Part shown: positions 45,345 to 52,160 of the stretch, piece after piece | Position numbering within the stretch: position 1 is the first letter of the stretch | Layout: every line of letters starts with the position of its first letter | NCBI RefSeq assembly: GCF_003345655.1 | Contig: NZ_QQOH01000003.1 | Span: forward strand, 1-64,000 | Reading direction: 5' to 3' | DNA: 64,000 bases | DNA from: Motiliproteus coralliicola | Lineage (GTDB): Bacteria > Pseudomonadota > Gammaproteobacteria > Pseudomonadales > Balneatricaceae | Position numbers and translations under genes: made by a program | The notes under the pieces: model-generated | Database searches by the model: none | What the model saw: the letters and a program-made list of their open reading frames with translations, nothing else | What the model was told of the DNA's origin: nothing

Positions 45345-46136
45345 ATGCGCCCCTTGACCGCCCTTGCAGTACTGCCTCTGATGACCCTATTCTGGCTTAG
45401 CGCCGGGGCCCGGGCCGAGCTGCCACCACGGCTGCAGTTTTGTGCTGACGCCGCCCAGTGGCCGCCGTTCAGTTACAGTGACTCAAAGGGGATGATGCAA
45501 GGCTATACGGTCGATCTGGTCGAACGGATCTTCGCCGACAGCCCCCACCAGGCCAGCGTTGAACAGCTACCCTGGCGCCGCTGCCTGGCCGCCACCGAAC
45601 AGGGCAAACAGTTCCAGGTCGCCCTCGATGCTTCCTCCAGTGACGAACGACGGCGCAAGTTCCTGCTCAGCCGCGATTACTACCAGCTCACCCCCTACTA
45701 CTTCTATTCGCTGCGCAGCTTTCCCGATGGACTGACCATCAACAGCGGCAGCGAGCTGGGCCAACACGGCACCATCTGCGGTATCGCCGGCTACAGCTAC
45801 ACCAACTTTGCCCTGGGTGATACGCCGATCTACAAGGAGATGAAAGACTTCGCAACCCTGAAGGAGATGGCGCACCGGGGACGTTGCGCCACCTTTATCG
45901 GTCGCTTTGAGATCGTTTCCGGGTTAGCAAACCTGGGCGTCAACCTGCTTCGTGATCCCCAACTGGGCTACGCCCCGATCCCGGATGCCCAATCCGAACC
46001 CTTCTACATGCTGATCTCACGCAACCTGGCTGACGCCGACAAGCTCAAGCAGCAGATCGATCAGAAGATCGATGCGCTCGAAGCCAGTGGAGAACTTCGG
46101 AAGCTAAAGGAAAATCACGGCATAAAAAACCAGTAA
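45345..46136 (+). CDS. Periplasmic amino-acid-type solute-binding protein
   Basis: A 263-residue protein of the SBP_bac_3 family. A signal peptide (LTALAVLPLMTLFWLSAGAR) is followed by the typical opening of polar amino-acid binding proteins (FCADAAQWPPFSYSDSKGMM, then GYTVDLVERIFADS). It has no transporter genes beside it, as is common for family members that act as stand-alone sensors or orphan binding proteins. The ligand cannot be told. No strong ribosome site is evident. Confidence 0.82.
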   Translation: MRPLTALAVLPLMTLFWLSAGARAELPPRLQFCADAAQWPPFSYSDSKGMMQGYTVDLVERIFADSPHQASVEQLPWRRCLAATEQGKQFQVALDASSSDERRRKFLLSRDYYQLTPYYFYSLRSFPDGLTINSGSELGQHGTICGIAGYSYTNFALGDTPIYKEMKDFATLKEMAHRGRCATFIGRFEIVSGLANLGVNLLRDPQLGYAPIPDAQSEPFYMLISRNLADADKLKQQIDQKIDALEASGELRKLKENHGIKNQ

Positions 46137-46568
46137 TATTTAAAAAAGCAGTTTTTTATACTGCTATTGATTTAAAATATGACCGTATAATCAAAACAAA
46201 TCGCAGAAAACAAAAATAAACCACTGGGTCTAGATTTCTAATTCAACTGGCCCTAACATAGCCACGCCGCCGATTTATAATCGCGCGCTTACTCGGACCA
46301 GCGATGATTTAAGGCCCAATCCAGTCCTTTCACGCCCTGTGAAAAGGCCTAGGTTTGAACTATTTCAAACCCATCTATCGCAAAGCCAAGTGTCTGTTGC
46401 CACAATAACTCATCTAAAACAGCAAAAAACTTAGGTAACCGACGGATAGCAACCACTGCTTGTGCTATTCGTTGAATACTTAAGCCAAGGCCCGTTGGAT
46501 CCGAACGCTATTAACAACTTGGTTTTAGCTCCCCAGAGCTAACACATTGATTTTTGCGAGTCATACAG
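46137..46568. other. Non-coding gap before DUF3461 gene
   Basis: About 430 bases, AT-rich in the first part. It contains the inverted repeat GGTTTGAA-CTAT-TTCAAACC (46352-46371), a possible operator. No gene or RNA is supported. Confidence 0.4.
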
Positions 46569-46973
46569 ATGAAACAGACCAGCTCTAACTATCCCGTCCT
46601 CGAGGAGATGGGGGTTCAGTCCTTCGATCAGGTCAGCCACTTCAAGGTTCGTCGCGAGCGTAATGCCGACGTACTGAAGATCTACTACGTACGTCCGAAG
46701 GGCTCATTGCTGTCACGCAGCAAGAAGTTCACCTTTGTCCGCACCGACAAGAACGTCATGGCGCAGTACAAAGACATCAGCGGTTGGGAACAGTACAAGG
46801 GCAGTTGCCCTCGCCTGCAGCAGGCCGTTGCTGAACTGACCGAGCTGACCCAGCCGGAACAGGTATCCCAGGTGGATCAGAAGACCCAATTCCTCAACGA
46901 TCTGGATCACCTGGAGAAGGTGGTACTGGCCAAGATCGAAGAGATGCGTCGCCAGGTTAAAGAGCTCGACTGA
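46569..46973 (+). CDS. DUF3461-family protein
   Basis: A 134-residue protein of the DUF3461 family. It opens YPVLEEMGVQSFDQVSHFKV and has VLKIYYVRPKGSLLSRSKKF, with a coiled-coil-like C-terminus (FLNDLDHLEKVVLAKIEEMR). Function is unknown. A paralogue lies at 56061-56399. The ATG is chosen over a TTG five codons earlier by family alignment, since members start just before the YP motif. A terminator follows. Confidence 0.85.
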   Translation: MKQTSSNYPVLEEMGVQSFDQVSHFKVRRERNADVLKIYYVRPKGSLLSRSKKFTFVRTDKNVMAQYKDISGWEQYKGSCPRLQQAVAELTELTQPEQVSQVDQKTQFLNDLDHLEKVVLAKIEEMRRQVKELD

Positions 46974-46999
46974 TTACCCCGCTGACTACGGCAGATAGT

Positions 47000-47032
47000 A
47001 AAAAGCCTCGACCGCCAGGTCGGGGCTTTTTT
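47000..47032 (+). terminator. Rho-independent terminator after DUF3461 gene
   Basis: AAAAAGCCTCGACC, loop GCCA, GGTCGGGGCTTTTTT. It lies 27 bases after the stop and has a strong GC stem with T-run. Confidence 0.9.
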
Positions 47033-47125
47033 GTGGTTGGCGCCGACTGTACCCATCCCGATAAACGAATATCCGACGCCTTCTGGGATTCAACACGGTT
47101 CGTCAGAGCTGGACCAAGCAGCCCC

Positions 47126-47785
47126 TCAGATCGGCAGCGTAAACAGCCAATAGGTCAGCCCCAGCGCCGGTAGAACGGCGGCCAGATACTTCGGCAGGCT
47201 CACCCCTTCCCGGGCCGGATCATCACCCAGTTGCGGTTTGCGGCCGTGAATCATGGCCGGTACCAGCGGGTCGTTGAACTTCACCTTGTAGAGGATGATA
47301 GCCAGCACATGAACCCCGACCAGCAACTGCATCAGTCCCTGAATCACCTCATGCACTTCGCCGGCAAACCCAGCAACAGAGTCACTGACTGCAGCATAAA
47401 GCGGCCCGGACCAGATAATGTCATCGGTGGACATCATTCCGGTCAGTAGCTGGATACACAGCAGCGCCAGCATAATGATCACCATCAGGCTACCGGCGGG
47501 AGTATGCCCGTACTGGGCACTATGCTGAGAACGGAACAGGTTACGGGTGTATTGCACCGCAGTCATCGGATTTAACTGCAGCGAGCTAAAACGCGCGTAG
47601 CGGGTCCCAAGAAAGCCCCACAGCAGTCGGAACAGGATCAGGCCGGACAGCAGGTAGCCGGCGTAGAAGTGCCACTCCATCAGATCGTCACTTTCACCAC
47701 TGACGACCATAAACACAAACAGCAACACTAGAGACCAATGGAAGAACCGTGTCGGGAAATCCCAGACTTTTACCATGGAAGTCAT
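47126..47785 (-). CDS. Cytochrome b561-family membrane protein
   Basis: A 219-residue cytochrome b with about five hydrophobic segments. Opening KVWDFPTRFFHWSLVLLFVF, then MEWHFYAGYLLSGLILFRLL and the His-bearing VHEVIQGLMQLLVGVHVLAI carry likely heme ligands. It is clearly paralogous to the protein at 14643-15233. It follows the cytochrome c' gene after 67 bases on the same strand and likely shuttles electrons between quinones and that protein. A final hydrophobic helix (YLAAVLPALGLTYWLFTLP) is an addition not seen in the paralogue. Confidence 0.88.
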   Translation of the reverse strand: MTSMVKVWDFPTRFFHWSLVLLFVFMVVSGESDDLMEWHFYAGYLLSGLILFRLLWGFLGTRYARFSSLQLNPMTAVQYTRNLFRSQHSAQYGHTPAGSLMVIIMLALLCIQLLTGMMSTDDIIWSGPLYAAVSDSVAGFAGEVHEVIQGLMQLLVGVHVLAIILYKVKFNDPLVPAMIHGRKPQLGDDPAREGVSLPKYLAAVLPALGLTYWLFTLPI

Positions 47786-47852
47786 AACAAACGATCCCAG
47801 TAAGATGATGCAGCAGCCTCAAGCATCATTGAGACTGCCGCCGTTAGATCCA

Positions 47853-48311
47853 CTACTTGGTTTTGTAATCGTCGTGGCAGGACTTGCAGGATTTACCCAC
47901 CGGACCGAAGCTGGCTTTCATCTCCCCCATCCCCTTACCGGCGTTGGCCGCCAACTTCTCGGCGGCCTGGTTCCAAGCCTTATGCTTCTGCTTCACGTCG
48001 GCAAAATTGCTCCAGATCTCCGCCTTGGCGTGGGTATCCGCCGCGCTGCTATCGGAACCCTTAGGCCAGAGCATCGAGTTGTTTAAAGTCGAGAGGCTGT
48101 AGATGTTTTTGGCCGCGGCTTCGGCCGTTACCGGGTCATAGTCACGCTTACCCTTGACCATATCGCCCAGGGTTTCCATGTTGAACTTAACCACCTGATA
48201 AAAGCCCTGGCGGGCCTTGATCTGCTCCTCAAACGGCTCTGCGGCATAAACCGTACTCGCAACCGACGCCGCTACTGCACCACTTACCAATAGTTTTGCT
48301 AAATGCTTCAT
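47853..48311 (-). CDS. Cytochrome c'
   Basis: A 152-residue periplasmic cytochrome. A signal peptide (MKHLAKLLVSGAVAASVAST with a site near VYA-AEP) precedes a four-helix protein with the heme motif near the C-terminus (CKSCHDDYK), the hallmark of cytochrome c'. Members bind NO and CO and may protect against nitrosative stress. Immediately downstream is the cytochrome b gene, a common pairing. Confidence 0.9.
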   Translation of the reverse strand: MKHLAKLLVSGAVAASVASTVYAAEPFEEQIKARQGFYQVVKFNMETLGDMVKGKRDYDPVTAEAAAKNIYSLSTLNNSMLWPKGSDSSAADTHAKAEIWSNFADVKQKHKAWNQAAEKLAANAGKGMGEMKASFGPVGKSCKSCHDDYKTK

Positions 48312-48546
48312 TGCTCAATATTCCCTTTCTGGTTTTAACGGTACACAACTCAGCAGCAGGATATATTATGCAAGCCTAATGTATAGAGTCTTTAACGTAA
48401 AAATTGGTAAAACTCAGATGGAGGCTATGGAGACTGTTGAGTCATGGCTTCGGTGTTAAGGCTTAACTGCCAGGGCCTAAGCACCAAGGCTTAGCCGTCA
48501 AAGCGTCTGGCTCAGAGCGGCAAAGTCAGAGCTGATGAAGCTTCGG

Positions 48547-48948
48547 TTATCGCTTTGGAGGCACCAAAAACCAGCTGGCGATCACCAGGGCAGCAAACGC
48601 GGTGTAACAGGCGATAAACACCCATTCGGGTGCCTCGTAGTAGAGCAGCATTTGAAGCCAGTGCTGGATAAAAGAGCCATCGTAAGCCTCACCGCCACCA
48701 CGCGCACGTAGCTGCATCTCCCAGGTCGTCAACGGACAGATCTCCCCGACCCATGACTGCAGCATCACAAACAGGATCGCAGCCAGATGCAGCACCCGAA
48801 ACCAGAAGCTCCTCACCCATGGCCAAGCCCAGATAAGGCCCAGGTAGATCGCCACCAGACCGAAGACAACAAAGGCCACGAACAGGATATGCCCGATAAG
48901 AATCAGATCCGCAGCCAGCAAGTAAACAGAGTCAGCAAACAAGTTCAA
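48547..48948 (-). CDS. DUF2784-family membrane protein
   Basis: A 133-residue inner-membrane protein with four hydrophobic segments. The N-terminal LILIGHILFVAFVVFGLVAI and the motif VGEICPLTTWEMQLRARGG are typical of DUF2784. Function is unknown. It lies on the minus strand just past the end of the cassette-like region. Confidence 0.82.
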   Translation of the reverse strand: MNLFADSVYLLAADLILIGHILFVAFVVFGLVAIYLGLIWAWPWVRSFWFRVLHLAAILFVMLQSWVGEICPLTTWEMQLRARGGGEAYDGSFIQHWLQMLLYYEAPEWVFIACYTAFAALVIASWFLVPPKR

Positions 48949-48969
48949 TCACCAAAGCCAGAGCCCTGA

Positions 48970-49383
48970 TTATGACCCGATCAGCAATGCCGCGATCAGC
49001 AGCCCTGCCAAAATCCCATTCCCGCCCACACAGGCGGCGAACGTAATCGGGCCAAGCACCCTCCCCTCGTAGGCCGATGGCGGAAGATAGTCCAGCTCCC
49101 GAAGGCGACGAATCGCATTCGCTGAAACGCGGTAAGCCACCCAGGAGGCGCAAACGGAGAGGAGGTAAGCCGAAGCAATGGCCACCGCGGCCAAGTTCGT
49201 CATCATCGGAGTGACCGAAAGAAAGTCACGTGCATCACCAGAAGTGGCATACCAGCCGAGCGCCAACAGAAGAAAGCCGGCGACCTTGCTGGTGTCGTTG
49301 ATAAAGGCCACATGGGTTGAGGTCAGGTGCGATATATGAAGATCGAACTCCAACCGTACTTTAGATTCTGCCGTCTCTGTCAT
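48970..49383 (-). CDS. Small membrane protein, unknown; terminal cassette-like gene
   Basis: A 137-residue protein with three or four hydrophobic segments (FLLLALGWYATS, LAAVAIASAYLLSVCASWVA, NGILAGLLIAALLIG). I do not recognise a family. ATG 49383 follows GGTGGA by eight bases; an earlier in-frame codon is less likely. It begins about 30 bases after a GTTAGC core site of an attC-like structure, as gene cassettes do, but no attC follows its stop. It may be the last, truncated cassette or the chromosomal gene bordering the array. Confidence 0.6.
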   Translation of the reverse strand: MTETAESKVRLEFDLHISHLTSTHVAFINDTSKVAGFLLLALGWYATSGDARDFLSVTPMMTNLAAVAIASAYLLSVCASWVAYRVSANAIRRLRELDYLPPSAYEGRVLGPITFAACVGGNGILAGLLIAALLIGS

Positions 49384-49408
49384 AAGCGGTTCCACCAATT
49401 GGATTGGT

Positions 49409-49482
49409 GTCGCTAACACCGCCACAACGGCTCGAAGCCTCGTAGCAGCGGTGTTCCATACCTTATGTAGTTTGGCTGATAG
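49409..49482 (-). repeat. attC-like site next to MITE
   Basis: On the minus strand: AACACCGC, a hairpin head of CGAGGC-TTCG-AGCCG type, GCGGTGTT and the core site GTTAGCG. The other end of the site would lie beyond the MITE at 49487, which seems to have inserted into or next to it. Confidence 0.5.
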
Positions 49483-49486
49483 TTAA

Positions 49487-49751
49487 GGAACCTGCGAACA
49501 AGCCCCTACGGCTTCTGCAAGCGCCTAAAGTGCGCAAGTTCTAGGCGCAAACTGTAGCTAATGGCCGTCGTCCTTAGCAAAGGTTGCAACGACGAAATTG
49601 TGTGCTTCAGGCCTTGCCCTTTGGGGCTTCCAGCTTGATCCGCACTCTGCGTTGCAGCTTTTCGCAAGGTCTAGACATTGCTTCAAAACTGCGCCTGGAT
49701 TGCGAACAAAGCTGGAAGCCAGAAGTTCGCAAGGACTTATTCGCAGGTTCC
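49487..49751. mobile_element. 265-bp MITE with IS5-type ends (copy A)
   Basis: A non-coding element whose ends are GGAACCTGCGAACAAGCCC and the inverse of GGAACCTGCGAATAAGTCC. It is flanked on both sides by TTAA (49483-49486 and 49752-49755), a target duplication fitting the YTAR rule of the IS5 group. No transposase is inside, so it must be mobilised in trans. A second, inverted copy of the same length is at 58160-58424. Confidence 0.8.
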
Positions 49752-49780
49752 TTAACGGACTTGTAGGGTTGATTCCACGG

Positions 49781-50125
49781 TTACTTAGGCTCTATTAGAA
49801 GAACAAGAGCGCCATCTGGCCCATGAGAGCGCCGAACATTGACCTTTGAGAATACTAAAACCGGAAGTAGCTCAACAAGCTGCGCATGAGATAGCAGGGC
49901 TCTGATGGCCAGTAAGAACGTTTTTTGAAGCGTAATCCATTTCTTAAACAAGGACGGCTTGGTCTTTGGCCATGACTTAACGTCCATCACGATATCTACT
50001 AAATCATCTAGCGCACTAGCATGTCGTGACGTGACTTCGACCACGATATCCTCCCTCCTTGAAACCGCCTCTTTCAATAATCGGCTATCCAATTCCTTGT
50101 ACGTCAGCTTCATCGTTCTTGGCAT
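49781..50125 (-). CDS. Cassette-encoded protein, unknown
   Basis: A 114-residue protein I do not recognise. It is basic and mixed alpha/beta in character (KLTYKELDSRLLKEAVSRRE, then SWPKTKPSLFKKWITLQKTF). The first ATG (50125) overlaps the attC core site GTTAGAT, typical of cassette genes whose start lies a few bases after the recombination point. A later ATG (MKLTYK, 12 bases on) is an alternative. Downstream, the array is interrupted by the MITE. Confidence 0.55.
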   Translation of the reverse strand: MPRTMKLTYKELDSRLLKEAVSRREDIVVEVTSRHASALDDLVDIVMDVKSWPKTKPSLFKKWITLQKTFLLAIRALLSHAQLVELLPVLVFSKVNVRRSHGPDGALVLLIEPK

Positions 50126-50202
50126 CTAACGCTCAAAATAACTGGGCGGAAAAAGCCGTAGGCTTTTGGAGGTCCAAGCCAGCTAGCTGGCGCTCGTTGA
50201 TT
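50124..50202 (-). repeat. attC-like site
   Basis: On the minus strand the site runs from ATCAACG to the core GTTAGAT. Inner arms CTGGCTTGG and CCGCCCAG pair, with AAAAGCC-TAC-GGCTTTTT at the head. It separates the grpB-type cassette from the next gene. Confidence 0.65.
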
Positions 50203-50215
50203 GTGTTTTAGCAAT

Positions 50216-50719
50216 TCATGCACTTTCCAGCACCTGCTTGATGAATGGCCATTTTTCGGTTGTGTAAAGCTCTCGATCGTTTTTGTACTTGCTGGCTAGT
50301 TCGATTTTTATTCTGGAGTAAGCCTCAGCAATGCTTTTGTTATTACGAAGAATGTCTCTAAAATTAATGCGTTCATTCCACAATGGACTTTGAAACGGTA
50401 TCAGATACAAGTGATGAGTTCTAAATTCATTGGACGGCTTACAAAACCAATGCATAACATCACCCTTGTATGGGAAGTAACTGTAGCCATTGTTAGTGAG
50501 AATCTTGATGGCTGGCTTTGACTCTTCAAGCGATTTAACCCCAAACATAATATCAATCACGGGCTTTGCGATTAAACCAGGAATAGATGTGCTACCGACA
50601 TGCTCGATAGTTCCATGGTTATAGGACCCTGCCACTTCAAGAAGAAATCTCTTCTCTATCTCAAACTTAGAAGGCCAATCTGGGCTGTATTCTGAGAGTT
50701 CTACAGATGCTTGTTTCAT
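50216..50719 (-). CDS. GrpB/UPF0157 nucleotidyltransferase-like protein
   Basis: A 167-residue protein of the GrpB family. Marks are VELSEYSPDWPSKFEIEKRF, HVGSTSIPGLIAKPVIDIMF and HHLYLIPFQSPLWNERINFR. The GSTS and D-x-M/L pattern is that of nucleotidyltransferase-fold proteins; the substrate is unknown. The start is ATG 50719. A longer open frame upstream only translates the attC site and the end of merF. It lies 22 bases after a GTTAGC core site and is AT-rich, as expected for a cassette. Confidence 0.8.
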   Translation of the reverse strand: MKQASVELSEYSPDWPSKFEIEKRFLLEVAGSYNHGTIEHVGSTSIPGLIAKPVIDIMFGVKSLEESKPAIKILTNNGYSYFPYKGDVMHWFCKPSNEFRTHHLYLIPFQSPLWNERINFRDILRNNKSIAEAYSRIKIELASKYKNDRELYTTEKWPFIKQVLESA

Positions 50720-50741
50720 GCTTTCCACGCCGGTAATGATT

Positions 50742-50818
50742 GCTAACGCCGCCGTAACGAGACGAAACCGCGCAGCGGCTGAGTTCCTTGCCCAACGCAG
50801 TTGGGCTGAAGTTGAGCA
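50742..50818 (-). repeat. attC-like site
   Basis: Minus strand: CTCAACTTCAGCCCAAC-TGC-GTTGGGC, GGAACTCAGCCGC-TGC-GCGG and the core GTTAGCA. It is closely similar in sequence to the attC interrupted by the insertion sequence at 53.5 kb, so the two belong to one attC subfamily. Confidence 0.75.
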
Positions 50819-50823
50819 ACTTA

Positions 50824-51030
50824 TTATGTTTTGTTTTTGCTCGCATTTTTTACGATACCTATTATTAGCAGCAGAACAAAAATACCGAGCAACGGGAATA
50901 GGACTAAATCTAAATAGCCGGCCATAGCCGATAGGCCAAGAGCTGCGAAGAGCCATACGAGAATGGGAGTAAAGCAGCATAGAGCGGTTACAACGCTACC
51001 GATAAGGCCTGTTTTTGCGAGCCTATTCAT
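50824..51030 (-). CDS. merF: MerF-like mercury transport protein
   Basis: A 68-residue inner-membrane protein with two helices. The vicinal Cys pair lies in the first (VVTALCCFTPILVWLFAALG), followed by LSAMAGYLDLVLFPLLGIFV, as in MerF. The usual second Cys pair near the C-terminus is absent: the protein ends in KNASKNKT. It overlaps the upstream Cys-rich gene by ATGA. Role: probable uptake or handling of Hg(II) or another thiophilic metal. No merA or merP is in view, so mercury resistance itself is not shown. Confidence 0.78.
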   Translation of the reverse strand: MNRLAKTGLIGSVVTALCCFTPILVWLFAALGLSAMAGYLDLVLFPLLGIFVLLLIIGIVKNASKNKT

Positions 51031-51239
51031 CGGCTGCAGCAAGGACTTTCTAGTTGTATTGGAGGGCACGGAGTGTCGCCATAAGAGCAGTAGACACAAC
51101 AGTCTCCAGCCTTAGGTTTAAGCAGGGCTTTGCAGCCCTTGCAGTCATAGTAATACTGGCAGAAATCCTCTGGCATGGTCTCCACTTCAACGTGCCTGCA
51201 AACAGGGCAAGTAATAGTGGATTCAAGCTTCGGTTTCAT
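51027..51239 (-). CDS. Small cysteine-rich protein, partner of MerF
   Basis: A 70-residue soluble protein with ten cysteines. An N-terminal zinc-finger-like region (TCPVCRHVEVETMPEDFCQY, CKGCKALLKP) precedes KAGDCCVYCSYGDTPCPP and a CC pair near the end. Proteins with this GDCC-x-YCSYG segment accompany MerF/MerT-like genes in several bacteria; they are thought to bind metals. It is translationally coupled to merF and begins about 40 bases after an attC core site. Confidence 0.7.
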   Translation of the reverse strand: MKPKLESTITCPVCRHVEVETMPEDFCQYYYDCKGCKALLKPKAGDCCVYCSYGDTPCPPIQLESPCCSR

Positions 51240-51277
51240 GCGCCCATACCTCGATGGTTAAGTTGTGGCTGGATAGA

Positions 51278-51349
51278 AACATAACGCCCGAATTTGCGGC
51301 TGGTTTGGAGCGTAGCGGAAAACCAGTCCGACAACATGCGCTTGTTTGC
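51278..51349 (-). repeat. attC-like site
   Basis: Minus strand: AACAAGCGCATGTTGTCGG, arms CTGGTTTTCC and CTCCAAACCAG, head GC-TAC-GC, then GCGTTATGTT. The core GTTATGT departs slightly from the GTTRRRY consensus, as in Vibrio-type sites. Confidence 0.65.
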
Positions 51350-51363
51350 TGCTGATTGAATTT

Positions 51364-52125
51364 TCACTCTACGCTCTCAGTAACTCCAATAATATTACTT
51401 GAATCTGGACTTATATTCGCTGCGAACTTTGATATGTCTATCTCAAGAAAACGCCACCCCTCATCATCGATGCCAGACTGGACATACAACTCCAAATTAA
51501 AATCCATTGGCGCTTTATCTTTATGGTATATCTTTTTCTCGATAACCATTGGATTATCGCGGACTCGATTAAAAAAATGATCTGAAACGAAAAATGCTGC
51601 TCGATACTCACTTTGGTATTCAAATTCAGCATGCTTTAGATAAACTTCACGCCAGAATTCACCTACTATCGGTTTTGGGTGATTATGAATATCGTAGTAC
51701 TCAACTTCGCCGTGACTAAAGAATTTACGACCATCTGGATTTTTTGAGTCTTCATACGGCTCATTTAGGAGCTGCATAAATAAGTCAAAGTTGTCTTTAT
51801 AAAGCTCTACTATGTACTTGGAATCACCAATTGCTTTTTCATCGCTTTTGGTACTCATACAAAAAACGAAATACTGCTTTATGTATTCTTCGTCGTTTCC
51901 AGATCTGATACATTTGAATTCAATCCCCCTAAAACTTCCAGTAGGAAGTTTCTCAGGAAACGCCTCGTATTCTTTGCGAGGAAAACCAACAGAGCACTCT
52001 TCTGAATCCGAACGACCTACTTCATCCTCCATTTTTATGTACTTTGTTAATTCATAAAAGCGAAATATGCCCACAGAGATTCTTTCGGCAATTTCTAAGG
52101 AAGGAGTGAATTTATACAACTTCAT
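51364..52125 (-). CDS. Cassette-encoded protein, unknown
   Basis: A 253-residue soluble protein with no recognised domain. It is AT-rich and rich in aromatic and charged residues (MKLYKFTPSLEIAERISVGI, then EFWREVYLKHAEFEYQSEYR, AAFFVSDHFF). The opening YKFT-x5-I resembles proteins annotated as DUF2971-like, which report on an N-terminal YKY/F motif, but the match is weak. It begins some 30 bases after the split attC core and ends 15 bases before the next attC, the exact geometry of a gene cassette. Confidence 0.6.
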   Translation of the reverse strand: MKLYKFTPSLEIAERISVGIFRFYELTKYIKMEDEVGRSDSEECSVGFPRKEYEAFPEKLPTGSFRGIEFKCIRSGNDEEYIKQYFVFCMSTKSDEKAIGDSKYIVELYKDNFDLFMQLLNEPYEDSKNPDGRKFFSHGEVEYYDIHNHPKPIVGEFWREVYLKHAEFEYQSEYRAAFFVSDHFFNRVRDNPMVIEKKIYHKDKAPMDFNLELYVQSGIDDEGWRFLEIDISKFAANISPDSSNIIGVTESVE

Positions 52126-52154
52126 TAGTTACTTAGCTCCGTGCTCTATAGAAA

Positions 52155-52160
52155 GCTAAC
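52155..52160 (-). repeat. Core-site end of the IS-interrupted attC
   Basis: On the minus strand GTTAGC, separated by the insertion sequence from the rest of its attC at 53512-53582. Rejoining the two flanks restores ...CTGCGGC-GTTAGC, matching the intact site at 50742-50818. Confidence 0.7.

Noticed and set aside
46352-46371. Inverted repeat GGTTTGAA-CTAT-TTCAAACC as terminator
   Set aside because: No T-run and about 215 bases from the nearest stop; noted only as a possible operator.
49584-49798. Two short frames inside MITE copy A
   Set aside because: The second copy does not preserve these frames; the element is non-coding.
50720-50980. N-terminal extension of the GrpB-like protein
   Set aside because: It only translates the attC site and part of merF; family alignment starts at 50719.
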